Below are positions 42,503-51,855 of a stretch of 64,000 nucleotides of DNA, piece by piece; position 1 is the stretch's first letter, and each line of letters begins with the position of its first letter. Under the pieces are notes generated by a model. The model had not been told where the DNA came from and made no database searches. It was given only the letters and a program-made list of their open reading frames with translations. Source of the stretch: Roseomonas genomospecies 6 (GTDB lineage Bacteria; Pseudomonadota; Alphaproteobacteria; Azospirillales; Azospirillaceae); the NCBI RefSeq assembly GCF_008365375.1, contig NZ_QOKW01000015.1, positions 62,001 to 126,000 of the forward strand. Reading direction: 5' to 3'. The translations under genes were made by a program, and so were the position numbers.

Positions 42503-43966
42503 ATGGAGAAGGATTTCCCCCACCCTGACCCTCCCCCGCTGGGCGGGGGAGGGGAATTGTCCCTCCCCCGCCCAGCGGGGGAGGGAAGGGGCCCGCGAAG
42601 CGGGAAGGGTGGGGGCAATGCACCCCTCCTCACGATCCGCGCCATCGACCTCTTCGAACACCCCGTCCGCTTCGTGAAGCCCTTCCGCTTCGGCAACGTG
42701 ACGGTGGAAGCCGCTCCCCAGGCCTTCGTCCGCGCCCTGGTCCATGTGGACGGCGTGGGCGAGGCGTGGGGCGGCACCGCCGAGATGATGATGCCGAAGT
42801 GGTTCGACAAAAGCCCGGCCCGAAGCCCGAACGGGACGGTGAACGGTCTGCGCCGCTCCCTGCGCCTCGCCCGCGACGCCTACCGGACGGACCGGACCGA
42901 CACCGCTTTCGGTCACCACGCCGCGGCCTACGAGACGCAGCGGATGGCTTGCCGTTCCGCCGGGCTGCCCGACCTGACCGCCGCCTACGGGCCGGCGCTG
43001 ATCGACAAGGCGGTGCTGGACGGGCTGCTGCGCGCCCTGGATACGGATTTCTTCACCGGCATGCGGGCGAACCACGCCGGCGTCGACGCGCGGCTGACGC
43101 CCGATCTGGCGGGCTTCGACCTGGACGGCTTCCTCGCCGGTCTGGAGCCGCTACCGTCCGTGGCGCTCCGTCACACGGTCGGGCTGCTGGACGAGCCGGA
43201 GTCCCTGCGCGACCTGCTGGGGCGGGAGCGGCTGACCCGCTTCAAGATCAAGCTGGGCGGCGATCCGTCCACGGACCTCGCGCGGCTGGCGGAGATCGCC
43301 CGTGTGCTGGACGCGGTTGCGGGCGATTACCGCGCCACGCTGGACGGCAACGAGCAATACGCGGACGCGGCGGCCCTCGACGCCTTCGTCGCGGGGCTGG
43401 AGCGCGACCCGGCGCTGGCGGGGTTCCGCGGGCGCCTGCTCTACATCGAACAGCCGGTGGCGCGGGAGCGCGCGCTGGAGGTGCCGCTGGGTGCGGTGGC
43501 CGGGCGCATCCCCTTCATCATCGACGAGTCCGACGACGGCTACGACGCCTTCCCGCGCGCCCGCGCCGCCGGCTACCGCGGCGTGTCGTCGAAGTCCTGC
43601 AAGGGCCTCTACAAGGCCGTCCTGAACCGGGCGCGCTGCGCCGTCTGGGGCGCGCCGCACTTCGTTTCGGCGGAGGACCTGACCTGTCAGGCCGGGCTGG
43701 CGGTGCAGCAGGACACGGCCCTGGTCGCGCTGCTCGGCATCGCCGACGCGGAGCGCAACGGACACCAGTACGGCAACGGCTTCGACGGAGCGCCGGAGGC
43801 CGACGCCTTCCTCGACGCGCATCCCGGCTTCTACACCCGGCGGGACGGCGCCGTCCGCCTCGCCACGGCGGGCGGCAGCCTGCCGACCGGAACCCTGGCC
43901 GTTCCCGGCTTCGCCAGCGCGGCGCAACCCCGGTGGGACCGCCTCTCTCCCCTTCAGAACGAATAA
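42503..43966 (+). CDS. Enolase-superfamily (mandelate racemase-like) enzyme with a repeat-encoded N-terminal insert
   Basis: A protein of 487 residues from ATG 42503, which has AGGGGGGAG six bases upstream; the preceding GTG GTG are in frame but sit too close to that site. The first four residues MEKD are native; residues 5-39 are encoded by a type-A palindromic repeat; the family N-terminal domain begins right after it ([16 protein letters not shown]). The barrel has RFKIKLGG with the Lys pair, LDGNEQY (metal Asp), YIEQPVARE (metal Glu), [10 protein letters not shown] (metal Asp) and [11 protein letters not shown]. These are the marks of dehydratases, epimerases or cycloisomerases acting next to a carboxylate. 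The substrate is unknown. It belongs to the TetR-controlled island. Confidence 0.83.
   Translation: MEKDFPHPDPPPLGGGGELSLPRPAGEGRGPRSGKGGGNAPLLTIRAIDLFEHPVRFVKPFRFGNVTVEAAPQAFVRALVHVDGVGEAWGGTAEMMMPKWFDKSPARSPNGTVNGLRRSLRLARDAYRTDRTDTAFGHHAAAYETQRMACRSAGLPDLTAAYGPALIDKAVLDGLLRALDTDFFTGMRANHAGVDARLTPDLAGFDLDGFLAGLEPLPSVALRHTVGLLDEPESLRDLLGRERLTRFKIKLGGDPSTDLARLAEIARVLDAVAGDYRATLDGNEQYADAAALDAFVAGLERDPALAGFRGRLLYIEQPVARERALEVPLGAVAGRIPFIIDESDDGYDAFPRARAAGYRGVSSKSCKGLYKAVLNRARCAVWGAPHFVSAEDLTCQAGLAVQQDTALVALLGIADAERNGHQYGNGFDGAPEADAFLDAHPGFYTRRDGAVRLATAGGSLPTGTLAVPGFASAAQPRWDRLSPLQNE
42517..42618. repeat. Composite palindromic repeat, type A, inside an enolase-superfamily gene
   Basis: The 102 bp unit has CCCTCCCCCGCTGGGCGGGG at its left and CCTCCCCCGCCCAGCGGGGG at its right, then GCCCGCGAAGCGGG and a terminal GTGGGGGCAA. 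Its length is a multiple of three, so the frame is kept. It encodes [12 protein letters not shown] and [12 protein letters not shown], and inserts after the fourth codon of the gene. Confidence 0.88.
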
Positions 43967-43986
43967 TCCCTCAGGGAGACCCCGAC

Positions 43987-45138
43987 ATGAGCACGAAGCG
44001 CCTTGGGATCATCATGCATGGCGTGACCGGCCGCATGGGCATGAACCAGCACCTGATCCGGTCGATCCTCGCCATCCGGGCGCAGGGCGGCGTCGCGCTG
44101 TCCGACGGCTCCCGCGTCATGCCGGACCCCATCCTGGTCGGCCGCAACGCCGATAAGATCCGCGGCCTCGCCCAGCGCCACGGGGTGGAACGCTGGACCG
44201 ACGATCTGGAGTCCGCTCTGGCCAATCCGAACGACACCGTCTTCTTCGACGCCGGCACCACCCAGATGCGCCCGACGCTTCTGGAGGCGGCGATCCGCGC
44301 CGGCAAGCACGTCTATTGCGAGAAGCCCATCGCCACCAACCTGGAGGAGGCGTTGCGCGTCGTCCGGCTGGCCGGGGAGGCCGGGGTGAAGAACGGCACC
44401 GTGCAGGACAAGCTGTTCCTGCCCGGCCTGCAGAAGCTGAAGATGCTGCGCGACAGCGGCTTCTTCGGGCGCATGCTGTCGGTGCGCGGCGAGTTCGGCT
44501 ATTGGGTGTTCGAGGGCGACTGGCAGCCGGCGCAGCGTCCCTCCTGGAATTACCGGGAGGAGGACGGCGGCGGTATCATCCTCGACATGGTCTGCCATTG
44601 GCGCTACGTGCTCGACAACCTGTTCGGTCCCGTGAAGAGCGTCTCCTGCCTGGGCGCCATCCACATCCCGGAACGTTGGGACGAGCAAGGCAAGCGCTAT
44701 GAGGCCACCGCCGACGACGCGGCCTACGCCACCTTCGAGCTGGAGGGCGGGGTCATCGCCCACATCAACTCCTCCTGGGCGACGCGGGTGTACCGCGACG
44801 ATCTGGTGACTTTCCAGGTGGACGGCACCCACGGCTCGGCGGTCGCCGGCCTGACCGACTGCGTGATCCAGCCGCGCCAGGGCACGCCGCGCCCGGTGTG
44901 GAACCCGGACCAGAAGCAGACCATCGACTTCTACGAGACCTGGCAGCCGGTGCCCGACAACCAGCCGACCGACAACGGCTTCAAGACCCAGTGGGAGGCC
45001 TTCATCCGCCATGTCGTGGAGGACGCCCCCTTCAACCACGGCCTGATCGAGGGCGCCAAGGGCGTGCAACTGGTCGAGGCCGCGCTGAAGAGCTGGAAGG
45101 AGCGCCGCTGGATCGACGTTCCGTCTTTGACCGCCTGA
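43987..45138 (+). CDS. Gfo/Idh/MocA-family NAD(P)-dependent oxidoreductase
   Basis: A 383-residue dehydrogenase. The N-terminal Rossmann fold begins [20 protein letters not shown], and the family motif with the catalytic Lys is [16 protein letters not shown] near residue 110. DEDGG-type [20 protein letters not shown] contains the second catalytic residue region (D and H). The long C-terminal beta-sheet domain is typical for sugar or cyclitol substrates. The ATG at 43987 follows AGGGAGA. It sits 20 bp after the enolase-superfamily gene and 15 bp before the DUF993 gene, clearly in the same operon. A 3-keto-sugar or cyclitol oxidation role is plausible but unproven. Confidence 0.88.
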   Translation: MSTKRLGIIMHGVTGRMGMNQHLIRSILAIRAQGGVALSDGSRVMPDPILVGRNADKIRGLAQRHGVERWTDDLESALANPNDTVFFDAGTTQMRPTLLEAAIRAGKHVYCEKPIATNLEEALRVVRLAGEAGVKNGTVQDKLFLPGLQKLKMLRDSGFFGRMLSVRGEFGYWVFEGDWQPAQRPSWNYREEDGGGIILDMVCHWRYVLDNLFGPVKSVSCLGAIHIPERWDEQGKRYEATADDAAYATFELEGGVIAHINSSWATRVYRDDLVTFQVDGTHGSAVAGLTDCVIQPRQGTPRPVWNPDQKQTIDFYETWQPVPDNQPTDNGFKTQWEAFIRHVVEDAPFNHGLIEGAKGVQLVEAALKSWKERRWIDVPSLTA

Positions 45139-45153
45139 CCGGAGGCTTCGTCC

Positions 45154-46326
45154 ATGGCAACGACCATCAAACTGCCGCGCGCCGACCGGTCGCTGGAGAC
45201 CTACGAGGTCGCCCCCGCGCGGGGCTTCCCCGCCCGCACCGAACGGCCCCTGAACCGCGTGGCCTACGCCGCCGCGCACATGGTGGCGGACCCGCTGGCC
45301 GACAACGATCCGTGGCTGACCCCGGCCATCGACTGGGACCGGACCATCGCCTTCCGCGAGCATCTGTGGGACCTGGGCTTCGGCGTGGCCGAGGCGATGG
45401 ACACCGCCCAGCGCGGCATGGGGCTGGACTGGAACGCCTCGCTGGAGCTGATCCGGCGTTCGCTGACCGCGGCGAAGGCGCGGGAAGGGGCGCTGATCGC
45501 CTGCGGGGCGGGCACCGACCATCTGGCGCCGGAGGACGCGCGCTCGCTGGACGACGTGATCCGCGCCTATGAGACGCAGGTGGCGGCGGTCGAGGACCTC
45601 GGGGGGCGGGTGATCCTGATGGCGTCGCGCGCCCTGGCCCGCGTGGCAAAGGGACCGGAGGATTATGTCCGCGTCTACAGCCGCATTCTCTCCCAGGTGC
45701 GAAGCCCGGTGATCATTCATTGGCTGGGCGAGATGTTCGACCCGGCGCTGGCCGGCTATTGGGGGACGAACGATTTCCCGGTGGCGCTCGACACGGCGGT
45801 GGGCATCATCGACGACTTCGCGTCCAAGGTGGACGGGGTGAAGATTTCCCTGCTCGACAAGGACAAGGAGATCGTCATGCGCCGCCGTCTGGCCCCCGGC
45901 GTGCGGATGTACACCGGCGACGACTTCAACTACGCGGAGCTGATCGCCGGCGACGCGGAGGGGCATTCCGACGCGCTGCTGGGCATCTTCGACGCCATCG
46001 CCCCGGCGGCGGCGGCGGCCTTGGCCGAGCTGGCGGCGGGGGAGGAGGGGCGCTTCCACGACATCCTGGCGCCGACGGTGCCGCTGTCCCGCCACATCTT
46101 CAAGGCGCCGACGCGCTTCTACAAGACCGGGGTGGTCTTCATGGCCTACCTGAACGGCCATCAGGACCATTTCACCATGATCGGCGGGCAGGAGAGCGCG
46201 CGCTCCACCCTGCATCTGGCGGACATCTTCCGGCTGGCCGACAAGGCCGGCCTGCTGCGCGACCCGGAAGAGGCGGTGTGGCGCATGGCCGACGTCCTGG
46301 CCGTCCGCGGCATCGAGGCGGTGTGA
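45154..46326 (+). CDS. DUF993 family protein (dihydrodipicolinate synthase-like fold)
   Basis: A 390-residue protein of the DUF993 family, which is related to class I aldolases of the DapA type but has no established reaction. Characteristic stretches are ADNDPWLTPAIDWDRTIAFR, VAEAMDTAQRGMGLDW, LIACGAGTDHL, IIHWLGEMFDPALAGYW, VDGVKISLLDKDKE and MYTGDDFNYAELIAGD. In VDGVKISLLD the Lys could be a Schiff-base residue by analogy with aldolases. The family occurs next to Gfo/Idh and TIM-barrel isomerase genes in other bacteria, as here. The ATG at 45154 has GGAGG ten bases upstream. Confidence 0.85.
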   Translation: MATTIKLPRADRSLETYEVAPARGFPARTERPLNRVAYAAAHMVADPLADNDPWLTPAIDWDRTIAFREHLWDLGFGVAEAMDTAQRGMGLDWNASLELIRRSLTAAKAREGALIACGAGTDHLAPEDARSLDDVIRAYETQVAAVEDLGGRVILMASRALARVAKGPEDYVRVYSRILSQVRSPVIIHWLGEMFDPALAGYWGTNDFPVALDTAVGIIDDFASKVDGVKISLLDKDKEIVMRRRLAPGVRMYTGDDFNYAELIAGDAEGHSDALLGIFDAIAPAAAAALAELAAGEEGRFHDILAPTVPLSRHIFKAPTRFYKTGVVFMAYLNGHQDHFTMIGGQESARSTLHLADIFRLADKAGLLRDPEEAVWRMADVLAVRGIEAV

Positions 46327-46337
46327 GGACGCCTATT

Positions 46338-46472
46338 CCTTCTCCCCCCTGGGGAGAAGGTCAGGATGAGGGGGCGCCGAAGGCGGTCCATTGTGCACGA
46401 CATTGTTTTCGCTCCGCCCTGCCGGGCGTAAGCGCCCCCTCACCCAACCCTCTCCCCAGGGGGGAGAGGGCT
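46338..46472. repeat. Composite palindromic repeat, type B (BIME-like), copy 2, inverted
   Basis: The element is inverted relative to that at 4475: CTTCTCCCCCCTGGGGAGAA then GGTCAGGATGAGGGGG on the left, CCCCCTCACCCAACCC then TCTCCCCAGGGGGGAGAGGG on the right. It occupies most of the 187 bp between the DUF993 and TIM-barrel genes. Confidence 0.8.
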
Positions 46473-46513
46473 TGTGCGGCGGCTTTTCTGGAATTCTGAA
46501 GGACCACGAGATC

Positions 46514-47377
46514 ATGCGCGACTTCTCCGGCGATCATCGCTGGCTGTCCATCAACACGGCCACGGTGCGCAAGCAGGGCGACCTTCTGCAAATTCTCGAC
46601 GCCTGCGCCCGCCACGGCATCCGCGCCGTTTCCCCCTGGCGGGATCAGGTGGCCGCGGTGGGGCTGGACCGCGCGGTTCGGGCCGTGAAAACGCTGGGGC
46701 TGGAACTGTCCGGCTATTGCCGGGGCGGCATGTTCCCCGCCGACCCCGACCGCCGGGCCGAGGTGCGCGACGACAACCGCCGCGCCGTGGACGAGGCCGT
46801 GGCCCTGGGCGCGCCTTGCCTCGTGCTGGTGGTCGGCGGGCTGCCGCAGTTCTCCCGTCCCGGCTCCCCGCCGTCCAAGGACATCGCGCTGGCCCGCGCG
46901 CAGGTGGAGGACGGCATCGCCGACCTGCTGGAGCACGCCCGCGCCGCCGGAATGCCGTTGGCCATCGAGCCGCTCCATCCCATGTACGCTGCCGACCGCG
47001 CCTGCGTGAACACGATGCGCCACGCGCTGGACCTCTGCGACCGGCTGGACCCGCCGGGAACCGGCGCGCTGGGCGTGGCGGTGGACGTCTACCATGTCTG
47101 GTGGGACCCGGAGCTGGAGGCGCAAATCCGCCGGGCGGGCAGAAGCCGGCTGTGTGCCTTCCATGTGTGCGACTGGCTGGTGCCGACCACGGACCTGCTG
47201 GAGGACCGCGGCATGATGGGCGACGGCGTGATCGACATCCCGACCATCCGCGGCTGGGTCGAGGCTTGCGGATTCCAGGGCTATTCCGAGGTCGAAATAT
47301 TCTCGCGCCGCTGGTGGGCACGACCTCTGGATGAAGTGCTGCCGGTCTGTGTTGAACGGCATCGGTCTTCGGTGTGA
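46514..47377 (+). CDS. Xylose-isomerase-like TIM-barrel sugar isomerase/epimerase
   Basis: A 287-residue AP-endonuclease-2/xylose-isomerase-type TIM barrel. LSINTATVRKQGDLLQILDA starts the barrel. The metal site residues appear as AIEPLHPMYA (Glu), AVDVYHVWWDP (Asp/His), CAFHVCDWLVPT (His, Asp) and YSEVEIFS (Glu). These resemble IolE/IolI, hydroxypyruvate isomerase and 3-keto-sugar epimerases or hydro-lyases. The ATG at 46514 has GAAGGA about ten bases upstream. It is the last gene of the TetR-linked island; the urtA promoter region follows. Confidence 0.83.
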   Translation: MRDFSGDHRWLSINTATVRKQGDLLQILDACARHGIRAVSPWRDQVAAVGLDRAVRAVKTLGLELSGYCRGGMFPADPDRRAEVRDDNRRAVDEAVALGAPCLVLVVGGLPQFSRPGSPPSKDIALARAQVEDGIADLLEHARAAGMPLAIEPLHPMYAADRACVNTMRHALDLCDRLDPPGTGALGVAVDVYHVWWDPELEAQIRRAGRSRLCAFHVCDWLVPTTDLLEDRGMMGDGVIDIPTIRGWVEACGFQGYSEVEIFSRRWWARPLDEVLPVCVERHRSSV

Positions 47378-47515
47378 GGCTCTGCCTAAAAACAAGCCAC
47401 TTTGTTAGAAATGCGCGAAATCTGGGCATCAAGCCGCGGCGTGCATAATTCGTAAGCGTATACCGGGCCGCGGCCCCACGCGGATTCCCTGGGCCGGCGA
47501 CCGCCCGGCGCCTCG

Positions 47516-47530
47516 TGGCATCACATTTGC
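47516..47530 (+). promoter_or_regulatory. Sigma-54 promoter of urtA
   Basis: TGGCATCACATTTGC has the sigma-54 GG-N10-GC spacing and matches TGGCAC and TTGC except for one base. It predicts a start near 47541, 50 bases before the urtA ATG. Nitrogen-regulated (NtrC/RpoN) control is established for urea transport genes in several bacteria. No clear NtrC dyad was recognised upstream. Confidence 0.65.
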
Positions 47531-47590
47531 GAAGCAGTCCCCCGTGGCGCCTGAGGCGGGCGTCAGACCAAAGAACGGGGGGTATTCACA

Positions 47591-48910
47591 ATGTTCAAGT
47601 CGGGGTTCAAGTCGGGCTTCAAGACCGGTCGCACCCTTGCGGCGGCCGCCGGCCTTGCCGTCACGTTCACCGCGGGCTTCGCAGCCCCCGCGGCGGCCCA
47701 GGACACCATCAAGGTCGGCATCCTCCATTCCCTGTCCGGCACCATGGCGATCAGCGAGACCACGCTGAAGGACGTCATGCTGATGCTGATCGAAGAGCAG
47801 AACAAGAAGGGTGGCGTTCTCGGCAAGAAGCTGGAACCGGTCGTCGTCGATCCCGCCTCCAACTGGCCCCTGTTCGCCGAGAAGGCGCGCGAGCTGATCA
47901 CCAAGGACAAGGTGGCCGCGGTGTTCGGCTGCTGGACCTCGGTCAGCCGCAAGTCGGTCCTGCCGGTGTTCGAGGAGCTGAACAGCATCCTGTTCTACCC
48001 GGTGCAGTATGAGGGCGAGGAGTCCTCGCGCAACGTCTTCTACACCGGCGCCGCTCCGAACCAGCAGGCGATTCCCGCCGTCGACTATCTGGCGGAAAAG
48101 GAAGGCGTGAAGCGCTGGGTGCTGGCCGGCACCGACTACGTCTACCCGCGCACGACCAACAAGATTCTGGAAACCTACCTGAAGTCCAAGGGCGTGAAGT
48201 CCGAGGACATCATGATCAACTACACCCCGTTCGGCCATTCGGACTGGCAGAACATCGTCGCCGACATCAAGAAGTTCGGCTCCGCCGGCAAGAAGACCGC
48301 CGTCGTCTCCACCATCAACGGCGACGCCAACGTTCCCTTCTACAAGGAGCTGGGCAACCAGGGCATTAAGGCGCAGGACATCCCTGTCGTCGCCTTCTCC
48401 GTGGGTGAGGAGGAACTGGCCGGCATCGACACGAAGCCGCTGGTCGGGCATCTGGCCGCCTGGAACTACTTCATGTCGGTGGACACGCCGGAGAACGGCG
48501 ACTTCATCAAGAAGTGGCAGGCCTTCACCAAGAACGACAAGCGCGTCACCAACGATCCGATGGAAGCCCACTACATCGGCTTCAACATGTGGGTGAAGGC
48601 GGTCGAGAAGGCCGGCACCATCGACAGCAACGCCGTGATCGACAGCCTCGTCGGCGTCGCCGTGCCGAACCTGACCGGCGGCTATTCGGCCATGCTGCCG
48701 AACCACCACATCACCAAGCCGGTCCTGATCGGCGAAGTGCAGGAGAACGGCCAGTTCGAGACCGTCTCCAAGACGCCGGGCCTCGTGGTCGGCGACGAGT
48801 GGTCGGACTTCCTGCCGGACAGCAAGGACCTGATCTCCGATTGGCGCGCACCGATGTCCTGCGGCAACTTCAACGTGAAGACCGGCAAGTGCGGCGGCAA
48901 GGGGTCGTGA
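47591..48910 (+). CDS. urtA: Urea ABC transporter, substrate-binding protein
   Basis: UrtA is the periplasmic urea/short-amide receptor of the UrtABCDE importer. The 439-residue protein has a signal peptide ending PAAAQ, preceded by a short KSGFKSGFK repeat. The type I binding-protein core has HSLSGTMAISETTLKDV, VFGCWTSVSRKSVLPVFEE, LFYPVQYEGEESSRNVFYTG and YVYPRTTNKILE, all signature segments that distinguish UrtA from LivJ/LivK. It ends CGNFNVKTGKCGGKG, as is common. The start ATG at 47591 has GGGGGG eight bases upstream. A sigma-54 promoter lies 60 bp upstream. Confidence 0.95.
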   Translation: MFKSGFKSGFKTGRTLAAAAGLAVTFTAGFAAPAAAQDTIKVGILHSLSGTMAISETTLKDVMLMLIEEQNKKGGVLGKKLEPVVVDPASNWPLFAEKARELITKDKVAAVFGCWTSVSRKSVLPVFEELNSILFYPVQYEGEESSRNVFYTGAAPNQQAIPAVDYLAEKEGVKRWVLAGTDYVYPRTTNKILETYLKSKGVKSEDIMINYTPFGHSDWQNIVADIKKFGSAGKKTAVVSTINGDANVPFYKELGNQGIKAQDIPVVAFSVGEEELAGIDTKPLVGHLAAWNYFMSVDTPENGDFIKKWQAFTKNDKRVTNDPMEAHYIGFNMWVKAVEKAGTIDSNAVIDSLVGVAVPNLTGGYSAMLPNHHITKPVLIGEVQENGQFETVSKTPGLVVGDEWSDFLPDSKDLISDWRAPMSCGNFNVKTGKCGGKGS

Positions 48911-48948
48911 GGATCGTTTGAACGTCTCCTGGTGGTTCTGACTGCGTG

Positions 48949-49056
48949 ATGCCCCCTCCCTAACCCTCCCCCGCTAACGCAGGGGAGGGGATTGTTCCCT
49001 CCCTTGCCGAAGGCGGGGGAGGGAAGGGGCCCGCGAAGCGGGAAGGGTGGGGGCAA
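48949..49056. repeat. Composite palindromic repeat, type A variant, between urtA and urtB
   Basis: CCCTCCCCCGCTAACGCAGGGGAGGGG on its left and CCCTCCCTTGCCGAAGGCGG with GCCCGCGAAGCGGG on its right, ending GTGGGGGCAA. The left palindrome is altered from other copies. The hairpins would lie in the urt mRNA and may stabilise the upstream urtA part, allowing more binding protein than membrane components. Confidence 0.78.
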
Positions 49057-49102
49057 CGCCCTCTTCTAGAAAAACGACTTCCGACACATCACGGGAACCG
49101 CG

Positions 49103-50707
49103 ATGCACCGCGCACTCTGCTGGCTGCTGGCCGCGTTTCTGGCGCTGGCCGCACCGTCCGCTTTCGCCGCCGATCTGGCCCCGCTGGTCCGCGGTCTGGG
49201 TGCGGGCAGCTACGCCGACACCGAAAAGGCCCTCGCCAAGCTGGCCGAGACGGGCGATCCCGCCGCCGTGCCGGTGATCGAGGCCCTTCAGGCCGGCGAC
49301 CTGCACGTCCGCAAGGCGGACGGCGCCGTGGTCGTGGCAAAGCGCGCCGGGAACGGCTTCGCCCTGACCGACCCGCTGACGGGCGCCGTCATCGGCGAGG
49401 CGGACCGCAACGCGGTCGAGAAGATCAAGATCAACAACGCCCTGCGCCGCACGATCAGCGCGACGCTCGGCGCGCTCACCCTGATGAGCCCCGACGCCAA
49501 CACGCGCCGGCAGGCCGCCGAGGCGGTGTTCAAGAGCCGCGACGCCAACGCGCTGGACGCGCTCAACACGGCGCTGGCCAAGGAATCCGACGAGCGCGTG
49601 CGCCGCGCGATGACCCAGGCGCGGGCCGCCGTCCTGCTGGCCGGGGACGCGCCCGACGCCGACAAGATCGCCGCCGTCGAGGTGCTGAAGGAGCGCGGCG
49701 ATCAGGACGCGCTGGCCCTGCTGAACGGTGCTGCCAACAGCAGCAGCGACGCGGTCAAGGACACCGCGAAGAAGGCCATCGCGTCGGTGGAGCACCGGCT
49801 CGCCCTGTGGGGTGCGGCGCAGAATTTGTGGTATGGCCTCTCGCTCGGCTCGGTGCTGCTGCTGGCGGCGATCGGGCTGGCCGTCACCTTCGGCGTCATG
49901 GGCGTCATCAACATGGCGCATGGCGAGATGGTTATGATCGGCGCCTACGCCACCTTCCTGGTGCAGGAGGCCTTCCGCGCCTATGCGCCCGGCCTGTTCG
50001 ACCTCTCCATCCTGGTGGCGCTTCCCGTCGCCTTCCTGGTTTCCGGCGCGGTCGGCGTCGCCATCGAGCGCAGCGTGATCCGCTGGCTCTACGGGCGCCC
50101 GCTGGAAACGCTGCTGGCAACCTGGGGCCTGTCGCTGGCGCTCCAGCAGGCGGTGCGCTCCATCTTCGGGCCGACGAACCGCGAGGTCGGCGCACCGTCC
50201 TGGATGTCCGGCGCCTTCGAGCTGGGCGGGCTGACCATCACCTACGGGCGGCTGTGGATCGTCGTCTTCGCCTTCCTGGTCTTCGCGGCCCTTCTGGTGG
50301 CGCTGCGCAAGACGTGGTTCGGGCTGAGCATCCGCGCCGTCACCCAGAACCGCAGCATGGCGAACGCCATGGGCATCCGCACGGCGCGGGTTGACGCGCT
50401 GACCTTCGGGCTGGGGTCCGGCATCGCCGGGCTGGCCGGGGTGGCGCTGAGCCAGATCGACAACGTCAGCCCCAACCTGGGCCAGGGATACATCATCGAC
50501 AGCTTCATGGTCGTGGTGTTCGGCGGCGTGGGCAACCTGTGGGGCACGCTGGTCGGCGCGCTGGCGCTCGGCGGCGTCAACAAGTTCCTGGAGCCCTACG
50601 CGGGCGCGGTGCTGGGCAAGATCCTGGTGCTGATCTTCATCATCCTGTTCATCCAACGGCGTCCGCGCGGCCTGTTCGCGCTGAAGGGCCGGGCGGTGGA
50701 GGCCTGA
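49103..50707 (+). CDS. urtB: Urea ABC transporter, permease UrtB
   Basis: A 534-residue permease of the LivH type with the UrtB-specific N-terminal part. A signal peptide ending AFAA is followed by about 200 periplasmic residues with HEAT-like helical pairs (YADTEKALAKLAETGDPAAV, RRQAAEAVFKSRDANALDAL). Then come about eight membrane helices from NLWYGLSLGSVLLLAAIGLA, with VINMAHGEMVMIGAYATF and VVFGGVGNLWGTLVGALALG, the usual LivH-type segments. The ATG at 49103 has no strong ribosome-binding site. UrtC starts five bases after its stop. Confidence 0.94.
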   Translation: MHRALCWLLAAFLALAAPSAFAADLAPLVRGLGAGSYADTEKALAKLAETGDPAAVPVIEALQAGDLHVRKADGAVVVAKRAGNGFALTDPLTGAVIGEADRNAVEKIKINNALRRTISATLGALTLMSPDANTRRQAAEAVFKSRDANALDALNTALAKESDERVRRAMTQARAAVLLAGDAPDADKIAAVEVLKERGDQDALALLNGAANSSSDAVKDTAKKAIASVEHRLALWGAAQNLWYGLSLGSVLLLAAIGLAVTFGVMGVINMAHGEMVMIGAYATFLVQEAFRAYAPGLFDLSILVALPVAFLVSGAVGVAIERSVIRWLYGRPLETLLATWGLSLALQQAVRSIFGPTNREVGAPSWMSGAFELGGLTITYGRLWIVVFAFLVFAALLVALRKTWFGLSIRAVTQNRSMANAMGIRTARVDALTFGLGSGIAGLAGVALSQIDNVSPNLGQGYIIDSFMVVVFGGVGNLWGTLVGALALGGVNKFLEPYAGAVLGKILVLIFIILFIQRRPRGLFALKGRAVEA

Positions 50708-50711
50708 TCCG

Positions 50712-51851
50712 ATGCTGACCCGATTCTTCCTGATGGGCCTGGACAAGAAGGCCGGCGTTCTGCTGACCGTCCTGGCGGTGCTGGCCGTGGCGGTGCCGTT
50801 CATGGCGCTGGGCACGGCCCCGGACTCGCCCTGGCACCTGTCCACACACACGGTGGCCTTGCTCGGCAAGTATCTGTGCTTCGCGCTGTTGGCCCTGTCG
50901 CTCGACCTCGTCTGGGGGTTCGTCGGCATCCTGTCGCTGGGGCACGCCGCCTTCTTCACGCTGGGCGGCTACGCGATGGGCATGTATCTGATGCGGCAGA
51001 TCGGCTCCCGCGGGGTCTACGGCAACCCGGACCTGCCGGACTTCATGGTCTTCCTGAACTGGACGGAGCTTCCCTGGTACTGGCAAGGCTTCGACCAGTT
51101 CTGGTTCGCCGCGGTCATGGTGATGCTGGTGCCGGGCCTGCTGGCCTTCGCCTTCGGCTGGTTCGCCTTCCGCTCGCGCGTCACCGGCGTCTATCTGTCG
51201 ATCATCACGCAGGCGCTGACCTTCGCGCTGATGCTGGCCTTCTTCCGCAACGACATGGGGCTGGGCGGCAACAACGGCCTGACCGATTTCAAGGAGATCC
51301 TGGGCTTCGACATCCAGGCCGCCTCGACCCGCGTCGGGTTGTTCGTGGCGACGGTGGTGGCGCTGGCGGCCGGCTACATCCTGGCGTCGGCCGTGGTGGC
51401 GTCCAAGCTGGGCAAGGTGCTGATCGCCGTGCGCGACGCCGAGAGCCGGGTGCGCTTCCTGGGCTACGAGACCGATCGCTACAAGCTGTTCGCCTGGACG
51501 CTGTCGGCCTGCATGGCCGGGGTGGCTGGCGCGCTCTACGTGCCGCAGGTGGGCATCATCAACCCGTCGGAATTCTCCCCCGCCAGCAGCATCGAGGCGG
51601 TGATCTGGGTCGCCGTCGGCGGGCGCGGCACGCTGGCCGGGCCGGTGCTGGGCGCGGTGCTGGTGAATTTCGGCAAGAGCTACTTCACGGCGGCCCTGCC
51701 GGAGTTGTGGCTGTTCGCCCTGGGCGGGCTGTTCGTGCTGGTCACGCTGTTCCTGCCCAAGGGCATCCTGGGCCTCGCCGCGCAACTGCGCCGACGCCTG
51801 CCGTCGCGGGGTGTCGTCGCCGGAACGCCCGCCGGCCAGAAGGGGGCCTGA
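50712..51851 (+). CDS. urtC: Urea ABC transporter, permease UrtC
   Basis: A 379-residue LivM-type permease with about nine membrane helices. UrtC marks are LSLDLVWGFVGILSLGHAAFF, YAMGMYLMRQIGSRGVYGNP, NNGLTDFKEILGFDI, and VIWVAVGGRGTLAGPVLGAV. It pairs with UrtB to form the channel. It overlaps neither neighbour but sits in tight order with urtB (4-base gap) and urtD (4-base gap). The C-terminus ends with a short basic tail of about 30 residues. Confidence 0.94.
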   Translation: MLTRFFLMGLDKKAGVLLTVLAVLAVAVPFMALGTAPDSPWHLSTHTVALLGKYLCFALLALSLDLVWGFVGILSLGHAAFFTLGGYAMGMYLMRQIGSRGVYGNPDLPDFMVFLNWTELPWYWQGFDQFWFAAVMVMLVPGLLAFAFGWFAFRSRVTGVYLSIITQALTFALMLAFFRNDMGLGGNNGLTDFKEILGFDIQAASTRVGLFVATVVALAAGYILASAVVASKLGKVLIAVRDAESRVRFLGYETDRYKLFAWTLSACMAGVAGALYVPQVGIINPSEFSPASSIEAVIWVAVGGRGTLAGPVLGAVLVNFGKSYFTAALPELWLFALGGLFVLVTLFLPKGILGLAAQLRRRLPSRGVVAGTPAGQKGA

Positions 51852-51855
51852 TACC

